Of a DNA stretch of 12,944 nt, positions 1-7,118 are shown piece by piece. Made by a program: the position numbers and the translations under genes. Within the stretch, counting starts at the first letter, position 1. Every line of letters begins with the position of its first letter. The DNA is from a bacterium (GTDB lineage Bacteria; Bacteroidota; Bacteroidia; Bacteroidales; Muribaculaceae): the NCBI GenBank assembly GCA_004559845.1, contig SFWW01000029.1, positions 1 through 12,944 on the forward strand, in the 5' to 3' direction. Below the pieces are notes generated by a model that ran no database searches, was not told the DNA's origin, and saw nothing but the letters and a program-made list of their open reading frames with translations.

Positions 1-873
1 GCGGGTGAGGGTGGTTTTTTGCAGGCGAATCACGGTTTCTCCCTCATTGTTGACCAACTCCATATCGCTACTAATATTGCCGGCCTTTTTGCACGACACG
101 GTTTCTTCCAATTTAATCAGCAGCTGGGTTTCGATTTCGCTGTCATCGCAATCGGTGTTGTAGGCTTTCAGGTCTTCAAATTGCACATCGTTTTCTTTGA
201 GCGCATCAATGTGGACTTTCCCCCTGATAATGTGGCATTTGGTGAGTGCATGGATGGTGCGCATATCAATGTCGATCACCATTTGAATTTCTTTGTCGAG
301 CACATTCACTCCTTCGATTTCCTTCACGAGCCAAGGACCGTTGAGCAGATCGAAGTTGAGCTGGCGCAGGCGCATCACTTCCTGATTTCGGGCATTTTTC
401 AGCACCATATAATTGATGCCATACACCGATTGCAAATCCATTTTTGCCACTTCAGCCAGCGCATGCATCACCTCGCTTTCGTCGGTGATGCTATTGCACT
501 CGGCACCGCCCTGAATCATTTGCGAAAACGATAGGTTGTTGCCTTTGAGCGTGAATCGCCCATTAATGGCATTGCAGCCATTGCATCCATACACCTGGTT
601 GCCATTATTGAAATCGAGGTAAATGTAGGCACGCTCATCGGTGTCGATGTCGATTTTGTTCACACTTAGGATGGTCCATTCGCCGTAGAGCTGCTTTTCC
701 GGAGCCGTGATAGCCACGGATTGAGCCCCCTGCTTGTTCGCCATTTGTGCCACCATCGGCACTCTTACAGCTTCCTTCCCGTAAGGAGATGGTTTGCCGG
801 TGGATTGGGCATTGGCAACCATGCCACAAAATGCGGTGCAAGCACATAGTGCCGCTATCATGTATTTCTTCAT
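1..873 (-). CDS. Secreted META-domain (HslJ-like) protein, C-terminus beyond the left edge
   Basis: The minus strand is open from an ATG at 873 to base 1 (291 codons) with no stop, so the protein is partial. Residues 1-23 look like a Sec signal peptide (MKKYMIAAL, hydrophobic stretch, ANA before Gln), so it is probably exported to the periplasm or envelope. Residues 63-126 match the META/HslJ pattern: GEWTILSVN, then YGCNGCNAINGRF, a gly-rich turn, and a late Cys. A second, weaker copy starts at about residue 178 (NGPWLVKEIEGVN) and continues to the edge; it keeps a Cys near residue 213 but not the GCNxCN motif. META proteins are small envelope beta-domains linked in some bacteria to heat or antibiotic (novobiocin) tolerance and motility; no enzymatic role is known. 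It is transcribed away from the TPR gene, with its own promoter candidate at 916-947. The family call is fairly sure; the cellular role is not. Confidence 0.8.
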   Translation of the reverse strand, partial: MKKYMIAALCACTAFCGMVANAQSTGKPSPYGKEAVRVPMVAQMANKQGAQSVAITAPEKQLYGEWTILSVNKIDIDTDERAYIYLDFNNGNQVYGCNGCNAINGRFTLKGNNLSFSQMIQGGAECNSITDESEVMHALAEVAKMDLQSVYGINYMVLKNARNQEVMRLRQLNFDLLNGPWLVKEIEGVNVLDKEIQMVIDIDMRTIHALTKCHIIRGKVHIDALKENDVQFEDLKAYNTDCDDSEIETQLLIKLEETVSCKKAGNISSDMELVNNEGETVIRLQKTTLTR

Positions 874-915
874 ATAATAGGCGAGAAATTTGAGTATTAA
901 TTTTTTATTGATTTT

Positions 916-947
916 CAAATTTCGTAATTTTTCGCCAATTACACAAA
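916..947 (-). promoter_or_regulatory. Promoter candidate for the META-domain gene
   Basis: Read on the minus strand, TTTG (944-947) is followed by exactly 20 bases and then GAAATTTG (916-923). This matches the Bacteroidota consensus TTTG-N19-21-TAnnTTTG at all but the first base of the -7 box. The predicted start of transcription lies near 909, about 35 bases upstream of the ATG. The call rests on consensus matching only. Confidence 0.5.
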
Positions 948-985
948 CCTTTTAGTAATATTAACACGATTCTTCCTTGAAGCGA

Positions 986-1032
986 GGCTTGCCAATCGGT
1001 TGGAGCGAAGCCATTGGGCGCAGCACCCAAGG
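986..1032. other. Two adjacent small hairpins in the divergent spacer
   Basis: The 249-base spacer between the two divergent genes holds two consecutive stem-loops. The first is GGCTT-CCAA / TTGG-AAGCC (986-1012) with loop TCGG and a small asymmetric interior loop. The second is TTGGG / CCCAA (1014-1030) with a 7-base loop and a flanking CC/GG pair. Both lie outside the transcripts expected from the two predicted promoters. No U-tract follows either one, so they do not look like terminators. Their function is unknown; chance pairing is possible because the stems are short. Confidence 0.35.
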
Positions 1033-1096
1033 AGGGTTTCCTACTAAAAATCTTTAAAAACTCGGTGCAGGCAATCGTTATGTGGGGCGAAAACGT

Positions 1097-1104
1097 TACT
1101 TTTG
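1097..1104 (+). promoter_or_regulatory. -7 promoter box for the TPR gene
   Basis: TACTTTTG is an exact match to the Bacteroidota -7 consensus TAnnTTTG. No clean TTTG lies 19-21 bases upstream, so the -33 element is weak or absent. Transcription would begin near 1110, leaving only about a dozen bases before the TTG start codon at 1123. That spacing supports the choice of TTG rather than a much later ATG. Confidence 0.5.
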
Positions 1105-1122
1105 TAGAATAATTCAGAAATA

Positions 1123-3198
1123 TTGAAACGCTTTCGTTACATATTATTACAGTGCATTGTGGTGCAGGCTTTGTTTGCCGGTGCGCAAATCAACACCGAC
1201 CAGGTGATGCGCATTGGTAGAAATTCGCTTGCCTTCGATGATTATGTGCTTGCCATCCAGTATTTTAATCAAGTGATTCAGGTGAAGCCCTATTTGGCAA
1301 AGCCCTATTTCTATCGCGGCGTGGCAAAATATAATCTCGACGACTTTAGAGGTGCCGAAACCGATGCTTCGCTCTGCATCGAGCGCAATCCCTTTATCGT
1401 CGACGCCTATCGCTTGCGAGGCGTGTCGCGCCAAAATAGCGCAAAATATGCCGATGCTATCGGCGATTACGACAAGGTGTTGGTGAGTTTGCCTCACGAC
1501 AAATCTATTTTGTTTAATAAAGCGCTGTGTCAGCTCCAGCTCAAGCAATACGCAGCCGGCGATTCCACCTTTCGATATTTGCTCCAATTCGATAAAAAAA
1601 ACGAGCGAATCTACTTGGGAATGGCACAAATATGTATCGACACCGGCGACACCACACAGGCATTGCAACACATAGCCAAGAGTTTGGAAATTTCCAAAAA
1701 TTCGCCCTATGCCTATGCCGTGAGGGCGCAAATATCTGCCAATAGGGGCGATTTTAAAGCCGCTTCCGCCGATATGGATTCCCTCATCAAGTTGGAACCG
1801 AAAGAGGCGAAACACTTTATCAACCGTGCCTATTTCCGCTACAGAGCCGACGATTACTACGGTTGCTTCAGCGACTACGACTATGCCATCACCCTCAATC
1901 CCGACAACACCACCGCCATCTACAATCGTGCCCAACTCAATGCCGAAGTAGGGGAGTACGACAAAGCCATCAGCGACTTTAGCACCGTGCTCAGCAAAGA
2001 CCCGCAGAATTTTCTCGCCCTCTATAATCGCCTCCAGCTCTATCTTGCCACCGAGCAATATCGCAAGGCGCTGGGCGATTGCAACCGTGTGCTCCAAAAG
2101 TATCCCAACTTTGAGTCGGGCTATTTGCAGCGCGCCATCATTAAGCAGCAAATCGGTGATATGAAAGGCGCACAGCGCGACAACGAAAAAGCAATCGCCA
2201 TTTTCAAGAAAAAGGGCATCACCGTATCCACCTACGACCCGGCGGCGCTTGAAGTGAAAATGGCGGAGAAAAAGGTGGCGCAAGAAATAGAAGATGCCAA
2301 AAAGGGCATTGAGCAGGCGGAAAGCGAAACTGATATTATCAATAAATTCAACCAGCTGCTCACCGTGGACAACGACAATTCGCTCAAACCGGAGTACGAC
2401 AACCGTTCGCGCGGACATATCCAAAATCAAAATGTGGAAATCGAACCGATGCCGATGTTTTTCCTCTCCTATTATGCTGAGCTGAATAAGCTCAATGGCA
2501 AAACACACTATATGAAGGAAATGACTGAGGCAAACGATAGCCGATTGCTACCCAAAATGCTGGTGCTCACCACCCAAGAAGTGCAGCTCGATTCTGCCGC
2601 CATTCAATCGCATTTTGAAAGTGTGGACTATTATAATGGAATGCTGGCTGTGTCGAAGCCCAGAGCCATCGACTATCTGGGACGTGCCATCGACTATGTG
2701 ATGCTCAAAAACTTCGACAATGCTATCGCCGACATTAATCGTGCCATCGGCATGACTGACAAATTCACCCTGGCATATTTTCTCAGAGCCAATGTGCGCT
2801 ACATGCAATATATGCTCCAAAATCGCACCCAAGAAACCTCTTCCACTTCTTCCGGCGATGAAAAAGCGGCAGCAAAATTGCTCGCACAAAAAGCATCGGC
2901 TACGCAACTGGAAGAAGCACTTGCCGACTACAACCAAGTGCTGAAACTCTCGCCCAAAAATGTGTACGCCCTATATAATAGGGGAGTGGTGTATGTGCTG
3001 ATGGGCGACTATACCTCTGCCATCGGTAGCTTTAACGCTGCCATTGAACTCAAACCCGACCTCGGAGAAGCCTATTTCAATCGCGGGCTGATGTACTTTA
3101 AATTAGGCAACAGAGAAAAAGGCGAAGCCGACCTTAGCAATGCCGGTCAGCTCGGCGTGCTCCCCTCCTACAACGTGCTCAAGCGAATGAGCCGATAA
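1123..3198 (+). CDS. Exported tetratricopeptide-repeat protein, TTG start
   Basis: This 691-residue protein has a Sec signal peptide (MKRFRYILLQ, hydrophobic stretch, cleavage likely after AGA at residue 21), so it probably acts in the periplasm. TPR-type helix pairs fill residues 27 to about 365: repeated patterns such as YFYRGVAKY, AIGDYDKVL, AIYNRAQL, KAISDFSTVL. A non-TPR segment rich in charged residues spans roughly 366-505, and further TPRs occupy about 510-685 (NAIADINRAIGM, ALYNRGVVYVLMGDY, AYFNRGLMYFKLG). TPR arrays are protein-binding scaffolds; the partner cannot be told from sequence. The start is TTG: the only early in-frame ATG (residue 29) would remove the signal peptide. The gene stands alone, 300 bases ahead of thrS. 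Similar large TPR proteins are common in Bacteroidales, but I do not recognise a named gene. Confidence 0.88.
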   Translation: MKRFRYILLQCIVVQALFAGAQINTDQVMRIGRNSLAFDDYVLAIQYFNQVIQVKPYLAKPYFYRGVAKYNLDDFRGAETDASLCIERNPFIVDAYRLRGVSRQNSAKYADAIGDYDKVLVSLPHDKSILFNKALCQLQLKQYAAGDSTFRYLLQFDKKNERIYLGMAQICIDTGDTTQALQHIAKSLEISKNSPYAYAVRAQISANRGDFKAASADMDSLIKLEPKEAKHFINRAYFRYRADDYYGCFSDYDYAITLNPDNTTAIYNRAQLNAEVGEYDKAISDFSTVLSKDPQNFLALYNRLQLYLATEQYRKALGDCNRVLQKYPNFESGYLQRAIIKQQIGDMKGAQRDNEKAIAIFKKKGITVSTYDPAALEVKMAEKKVAQEIEDAKKGIEQAESETDIINKFNQLLTVDNDNSLKPEYDNRSRGHIQNQNVEIEPMPMFFLSYYAELNKLNGKTHYMKEMTEANDSRLLPKMLVLTTQEVQLDSAAIQSHFESVDYYNGMLAVSKPRAIDYLGRAIDYVMLKNFDNAIADINRAIGMTDKFTLAYFLRANVRYMQYMLQNRTQETSSTSSGDEKAAAKLLAQKASATQLEEALADYNQVLKLSPKNVYALYNRGVVYVLMGDYTSAIGSFNAAIELKPDLGEAYFNRGLMYFKLGNREKGEADLSNAGQLGVLPSYNVLKRMSR

Positions 3199-3353
3199 CC
3201 GCCCCCCTCATCCACCGCACCGGAGCGAAATTCGTGTGGTGAACCCTATCCACGCAAAAGTGAGATTTGAGCCATGCGAGGCTCAAAATGGGCTATCATC
3301 TTTCCAAAAATCAAAAAAATCTTTGTTGTGGAAAATAACTCTTCCGAAAATGT
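3199..3353. other. Intergenic spacer after the TPR gene, with a hairpin
   Basis: No gene is seen here. The one clear structure is a perfect 8-bp stem TTTGAGCC / GGCTCAAA (3266-3287) with a 6-base loop. It is followed by AAAATGGGC rather than a run of T, so it is a poor match to an intrinsic terminator on the plus strand. It may still end or protect the upstream transcript. The rest is A/T-rich toward the thrS promoter. Confidence 0.4.
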
Positions 3354-3383
3354 TTTGCAATTCCGAATTATTGTGTAACTTTG
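3354..3383 (+). promoter_or_regulatory. Promoter of the thrS-infC-rpmI-rplT operon
   Basis: TTTG (3354-3357), an 18-base spacer and TAACTTTG (3376-3383) match the Bacteroidota -33/-7 consensus; the spacer is one base shorter than the usual 19-21. The predicted start is near 3390, which leaves a leader of about 110 bases before the thrS ATG. It is the only good match I see in the spacer before thrS. Confidence 0.7.
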
Positions 3384-3389
3384 TAAATT

Positions 3390-3499
3390 GATTTAGAGCG
3401 CTGAAACTGAAAGCAGTGCATCGGCGCTAAAGCAACGAATATAAATTTCAGTGCCGCCCGTAGGGCACTACCCAACAATAAAATATAATTTTTAATCGT
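3390..3499 (+). promoter_or_regulatory. Structured 5' leader of thrS
   Basis: The leader can fold into two domains. In the first, AGCGC (from about 3398) pairs with GCGCT near 3424-3428 and encloses a small ACTG-AAAG-CAGT hairpin. The second is AGTGCC / GGCACT (3450-3469), which can alternatively form GCCC-GTA-GGGC inside the same stretch. About 30 A/T-rich bases then lead to the ATG. Expression of this operon is controlled at the RNA level in other bacteria (ThrS autoregulation in Escherichia coli, T-boxes in Firmicutes). I see no T-box features here. A regulatory role is inference. Confidence 0.4.
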
Positions 3500-5464
3500 A
3501 TGATCAACATTCAATTTCCAGACGGAAGTGTAAAGCAATTTGAATCAGGAGTAACTCCTATCGACATTGCAAAAAGCATTAGCGACGGACTCGCACGTAT
3601 GATTCTCGCCGCTTCATTCAATGGCGAAGAATGGGACATCAACCGACCCATCACCGCCGATGGTGAAATCAAACTCTTTAAGTGGGACGACAATGAGGGT
3701 AAGCACGCCTTTTGGCACACATCTGCCCACTTGCTCGCTGAAGCCTTGCAAGAGCTCTACAAGGGCATACAATTCGGTATTGGCCCGGCTATTGAAAACG
3801 GCTTCTACTACGACATCGACCCCGGTGATAACACCATCACAAGTGCCGATTTTGAGAAAATCGAAAAGAAAATGCAAGAAATTGTGTCGCGAAAAGAGGC
3901 TGTGGTGAGAGCCGACATCTCTAAAGCCGACGCATTGCGCGATTTTGGCAACAAGGGACAAACCTTGAAATGCGAACTCATTAGTGAACTCGAAGACGGC
4001 AAAATCACCACCTACACACAAGGTAATTTCACCGACCTTTGCAAAGGACCGCATATCCCCAACACCGAAAATATTAAGGCAGTGAAAATTCTGTCGATTG
4101 CCGGTGCCTATTGGCGCGGCGATGAAAAACGCCCGCAATTGGTGCGCGTGTATGGCATTAGCTTCCCCAAGAAGAAAATGCTCGACGAATATCTCGTGAT
4201 GCTCGAAGAAGCAAAAAAGCGCGACCACCGCAAGCTCGGCAAGGAGATGGAACTCTTCACCTTCTCTCAGAATGTGGGTCAAGGATTGCCCTTGTGGCTG
4301 CCAAAAGGCGCTATGTTGCGCAACCGTCTGCAAGATATGCTCTCCAAAATTCAACGCAGATATGGCTACTTGCCCGTCATCACCCCGCATATCGGTAACA
4401 AAAACCTCTATGTAACCTCCGGTCACTACGCAAAATATGGCAAAGACTCTTTCCAACCCATTCACACCCCGGAAGAAGGCGAAGAATATTTGCTCAAACC
4501 CATGAACTGCCCTCACCACTGTGAGATTTTCCGTTCATCGCCGCGTAGCTACAAAGACCTCCCGCTTCGATTTGCCGAATTTGGCACCGTGTATCGCTAC
4601 GAGCAAAGCGGTGAGCTCCACGGGCTCACACGTGTGCGCAGTTTTACACAAGACGATGCCCACCTGTTCTGCACCCCCGACCAGCTTAAAGATGAATTCC
4701 TTGCCGTGATGGATATCATCAACTTCGTGTTTAAAACCTTTGGATTTGAATACGAAGCACAAATCTCGCTCCGCGACCCCAACAACAAAGAAAAATATGT
4801 GGGCTCCGACGAAAACTGGCAACGCGCACAGCAAGCCATCGTGGAAGCCTGCGCTGAGAAAGGACTCCAAGCCAAGCAAGTGGAAGGTGAAGCCGCTTTC
4901 TATGGACCGAAGCTCGACTTTATGGTGAAAGACGCACTCGGACGCCGCTGGCAACTCGGCACCATACAAGTGGACTACAACCTGCCCGAACGATTCGGAT
5001 TGGAATACACCGGCAGCGACAACCAAAAGCACCGACCGGTGATGATTCACCGCGCACCTTTCGGCTCGATGGAACGCTTTGTGGCTGTGCTCCTTGAGCA
5101 CACCGCCGGACACCTGCCCTTGTGGCTCGCATCGGAGCAATGCGTGGTGCTCCCCATCAGCGAAAAATACAACGAATATGCACAACACGTGGTTGATGTG
5201 CTCGACCAACAAGGCGTGAGAGCTGCCATCGACCTGCGTAACGAAAAAATTGGGCGCAAAATTCGTGACAACGAGCTCAAACGCATCCCTTATTTGCTGA
5301 TTGTGGGCGAAAAAGAAGCCACAAATGAAGAAGTGGCAGTAAGAAAACAAGGAGAAGGTGATAAAGGTTCGGAAAAAATTCTTACCTTTGCAGCCGAAAT
5401 CAATGCAAAAGTTGCTGAACAAACCGATTTTGCATCAGTATTGAAAAAAAATAATAACGATTAA
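3500..5464 (+). CDS. thrS: Threonyl-tRNA synthetase
   Basis: ThrRS joins threonine to tRNA-Thr using ATP and hydrolyses mischarged Ser-tRNA-Thr. At 654 residues it is full length for the bacterial type. Order of domains: TGS domain (about 1-62); editing domain (about 63-225) with the HxxxH motif at H73/H77 plus C181 and H185 in DLCKGPH; class II catalytic core (about 245-540); anticodon-binding domain (about 545-645, starting near QCVVLPIS). The three zinc/threonine-binding residues are present as C337 (in MNCPHHCE), H388 and H517. Motif 2 is seen in FGTVYRYEQSGELHGLTRVR and motif 3 in HRAPFGSMERF. It is the first gene of the translation operon and its stop lies only 9 bases before infC. All key residues are intact. 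Confidence 0.98.
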   Translation: MINIQFPDGSVKQFESGVTPIDIAKSISDGLARMILAASFNGEEWDINRPITADGEIKLFKWDDNEGKHAFWHTSAHLLAEALQELYKGIQFGIGPAIENGFYYDIDPGDNTITSADFEKIEKKMQEIVSRKEAVVRADISKADALRDFGNKGQTLKCELISELEDGKITTYTQGNFTDLCKGPHIPNTENIKAVKILSIAGAYWRGDEKRPQLVRVYGISFPKKKMLDEYLVMLEEAKKRDHRKLGKEMELFTFSQNVGQGLPLWLPKGAMLRNRLQDMLSKIQRRYGYLPVITPHIGNKNLYVTSGHYAKYGKDSFQPIHTPEEGEEYLLKPMNCPHHCEIFRSSPRSYKDLPLRFAEFGTVYRYEQSGELHGLTRVRSFTQDDAHLFCTPDQLKDEFLAVMDIINFVFKTFGFEYEAQISLRDPNNKEKYVGSDENWQRAQQAIVEACAEKGLQAKQVEGEAAFYGPKLDFMVKDALGRRWQLGTIQVDYNLPERFGLEYTGSDNQKHRPVMIHRAPFGSMERFVAVLLEHTAGHLPLWLASEQCVVLPISEKYNEYAQHVVDVLDQQGVRAAIDLRNEKIGRKIRDNELKRIPYLLIVGEKEATNEEVAVRKQGEGDKGSEKILTFAAEINAKVAEQTDFASVLKKNNND

Positions 5465-5473
5465 AATCATTTA

Positions 5474-6151
5474 ATGGAGAAAAAACCATTTTGGAACGGG
5501 CCTCGCAAACCCGCTACAGGCGGACCCGCCCCTCGTCCTCAAGGAGGTCGAAACAAATTTCGTGGCAATCAAAAAAAGGATAAAGACGAACATGCCATCA
5601 ACGACCAAATCCGAGCACAAGAAGTGCGATTGGTGGGCGATAACGTGGAAGAAGGTATTTATCCCATTGCTAAAGCAATTCAAATTGCCGATGAATTGGA
5701 GCTCGACCTTATTGAAATCGCGCCCATGGCGAAGCCGCCGGTGTGCCGCGTGATGGACTATCAAAAATTTCAATACCAGCAACGCAAGCGATTGAAAGAG
5801 CAAAAAGCGAAGTCCACAAAGGTGGTGGTGAAAGAAATTAGATTCGGACCACAAACCGATGCTCACGACTACGACTTTAAACTGAAGCACGCCATCGGCT
5901 TCCTTAAAGAAGGTGCCAAGGTGAAAAGCTATGTGTTCTTTAAAGGACGTTCCATCCTCTTTAAAGAGCAAGGAGAAGTGCTTCTGCTCCGATTTGCCAA
6001 CGACCTTGAGGAATATGGCAAACTCGACCAAATGCCTGTGCTTGAAGGAAAGCGCATGACCATTATGCTCTCGCCCAAAAAAGCAAAAGATGCGCCTAAA
6101 AAAGACAAACCCAAAGCTGAAAAAGCTCCCGAAAGCCCGGCAGATGAGTGA
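5474..6151 (+). CDS. infC: Translation initiation factor IF-3
   Basis: IF-3 binds the 30S subunit, prevents premature joining of the 50S subunit and checks the start codon and initiator tRNA. The N-terminal domain begins near residue 41 (AINDQIRAQEVRLVGDN) and contains the family signature around APMAKPPVCRVMDYQKF. A lysine-rich helical linker (about 100-118) leads to the C-terminal ribosome-binding domain (about 116-202: KEIRFGPQTDAHDYDFK, EGAKVKSYVFFKGR). The protein is longer than the E. coli factor (225 versus about 180 residues). It has a 40-residue basic, proline/glycine-rich N-terminal extension and a Lys/Ala/Pro-rich tail from 203 onward. An ordinary ATG is used, rather than the AUU start known for E. 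coli infC. It is 9 bases after thrS, surely in the same transcript. Confidence 0.97.
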   Translation: MEKKPFWNGPRKPATGGPAPRPQGGRNKFRGNQKKDKDEHAINDQIRAQEVRLVGDNVEEGIYPIAKAIQIADELELDLIEIAPMAKPPVCRVMDYQKFQYQQRKRLKEQKAKSTKVVVKEIRFGPQTDAHDYDFKLKHAIGFLKEGAKVKSYVFFKGRSILFKEQGEVLLLRFANDLEEYGKLDQMPVLEGKRMTIMLSPKKAKDAPKKDKPKAEKAPESPADE

Positions 6152-6188
6152 TGATTTTAATCCCATTCTACACCAACCGTAAGAAAAT

Positions 6189-6218
6189 GGGGCTCAGGCT
6201 TGGTAAGTGCCTGACCCC
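6189..6218 (+). promoter_or_regulatory. Stem-loop ahead of rpmI
   Basis: GGGG plus TCAGGC (6189-6199, with one bulged C) pairs with GCCTGA plus CCCC (6209-6218), giving a 10-bp stem with a 9-base loop. It sits in the 102-base gap between infC and rpmI, 35 bases before the rpmI ATG. A seven-T run begins only 13 bases past the stem, so it is not a typical terminator. It may be an attenuator, a processing site, or a target for L20. In E. coli and Bacillus L20 represses this operon by binding a leader RNA, but the location and structure differ. Stem is plain in the sequence; function is inferred. Confidence 0.5.
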
Positions 6219-6253
6219 GATTATTAATAACTTTTTTTAAATAACAACAAAAA

Positions 6254-6451
6254 ATGCCAAAAGTTAAGACTAATTCCGGTGCCAAAAAAAGGTTCACCTT
6301 TACCGGAACAGGAAAGATTAAAAGAAAACATGCTTACAAAAGTCACATCTTGACTAAGAAGACCAAAAAGCAAAAGAGAAACCTCACCCACATCTCTATC
6401 GTGGATAAGGCTAACCTCGACTCTGTACGTCAACTTCTCGTTAAGAAATAA
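6254..6451 (+). CDS. rpmI: 50S ribosomal protein L35 (bL35)
   Basis: This 65-residue, strongly basic protein is of the usual length for bL35. It begins MPKVKTNSGAKKRFTFTGTG and contains the typical KIKRKHAYKSHILTKKTKKQKRNL stretch in two blocks (residues 21-44). L35 is a component of the large ribosomal subunit. The gene lies between infC and rplT, its standard place in bacteria. The upstream context is A-rich without a clear Shine-Dalgarno sequence, as usual in this phylum. Confidence 0.97.
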   Translation: MPKVKTNSGAKKRFTFTGTGKIKRKHAYKSHILTKKTKKQKRNLTHISIVDKANLDSVRQLLVKK

Positions 6452-6517
6452 TTTTTGAATTCAGAGTTTTCATTTTTAATCAAAAGAGATTTTTTCACAT
6501 TTTTATTAACCGAGTGA

Positions 6518-6551
6518 TTAGCACATAAGAGCATACAAATGATGCCGCTAA
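6518..6551 (+). promoter_or_regulatory. Nested stem-loop ahead of rplT
   Basis: TTAGC (6518-6522) can pair with GCTAA (6547-6551) around an inner GCAT / ATGC hairpin (6531-6545). The structure ends about 20 bases before the rplT start codon, so it could influence rplT translation. The stems are short (5 and 4 bp) and could be chance. The 122-base gap between rpmI and rplT is otherwise A/T-rich with no gene. Confidence 0.3.
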
Positions 6552-6573
6552 CATTCAAAATCAATTTAAAAAA

Positions 6574-6924
6574 ATGCCAAGATCAGTAAATCACGTTGCT
6601 TCAAGAGCAAAACGTAAAAAGATTCTTAAACTTACAAGAGGCTATTTCGGCGCGCGCAAAAATGTTTGGACCGTTGCCAAAAACACTTGGGAAAAGGGCT
6701 TAACCTATGCTTACCGCGATCGTAAGAACAAAAAGCGCAACTTCCGCGCTCTTTGGATTCAACGTATCAACGCAGCTGCTCGTTTGGAAGACCTTTCTTA
6801 TTCCAAACTCATGGGCCTGCTTCACAAGGCCGGTATCGAAATCAACCGTAAGGTGCTTGCCGACCTCGCAATGAACAACCCTGAAGCATTCAAGGCTATT
6901 GTAGAAAAAGCCAAGAACGCCTAA
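6574..6924 (+). CDS. rplT: 50S ribosomal protein L20 (bL20)
   Basis: L20 binds 23S rRNA early in assembly of the 50S subunit and, in several bacteria, represses its own operon. The 116-residue product has the usual length and signatures: MPRSVNHVASRAKRKKILK, GYFGARKNVWTVAKN, YRDRKNKKRNFRALWIQRI, and the C-terminal helix LMGLLHKAGIEINRKVLADLA. The long basic N-terminal half is the rRNA-penetrating extension. It is the last gene of the operon, followed by a strong terminator at 6971-7017. Confidence 0.98.
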   Translation: MPRSVNHVASRAKRKKILKLTRGYFGARKNVWTVAKNTWEKGLTYAYRDRKNKKRNFRALWIQRINAAARLEDLSYSKLMGLLHKAGIEINRKVLADLAMNNPEAFKAIVEKAKNA

Positions 6925-6970
6925 GCAATAGGGGATAGTGTCTCACAAGGCACACTCTAAGGGTAACAAA

Positions 6971-7017
6971 ATGGACCGACGGTGCTTCTCAACCAAGCAC
7001 TCCGGTCCATTTTTTTC
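6971..7017 (+). terminator. Intrinsic terminator after rplT
   Basis: ATGGACCG (6971-6978) pairs with CGGTCCAT (7003-7010). After a small interior loop GTGCTT pairs with AAGCAC, closing a 7-base loop. A run of seven T follows at once (7010-7016). This is a textbook Rho-independent terminator and ends the thrS-infC-rpmI-rplT transcript. Confidence 0.93.
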
Positions 7018-7080
7018 TTCGCACCGAATCTTCCTCAAAATCAGATTTCGGTTTCGTTTAATATTTTTTGTGCTGAAAAA

Positions 7081-7112
7081 TTTGGATATGGGTGGCTGAA
7101 GTAGTAAATTTG
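7081..7112 (+). promoter_or_regulatory. Promoter of the non-coding RNA
   Basis: TTTG (7081-7084), exactly 20 bases, then TAAATTTG (7105-7112): full agreement with the Bacteroidota consensus at both elements and ideal spacing. Transcription is expected to begin near 7118-7120. There is no credible coding region downstream of it within 300 bases, which points to an RNA gene. Confidence 0.85.
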
Positions 7113-7118
7113 CAACAA

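Noticed and set aside
19..534. A 171-codon plus-strand reading frame at the left edge
   Set aside because: It is antisense to the META-domain gene, rich in His and Phe as expected for a shadow frame, and has no upstream promoter in view.
1147..2508. A 453-codon minus-strand reading frame within the TPR gene
   Set aside because: It is a shadow frame: composition is dominated by hydrophobic residues and His, and the TPR protein on the opposite strand has clear repeats and a signal peptide.
3266..3287. Hairpin after the TPR gene as an intrinsic terminator
   Set aside because: The stem is perfect but no T-run follows on the plus strand, so I list it only as a hairpin in the spacer.
3614..5422. 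Two long minus-strand frames (301 and 295 codons) within thrS
   Set aside because: They are antisense shadows of an unmistakable thrS with all catalytic residues in frame.
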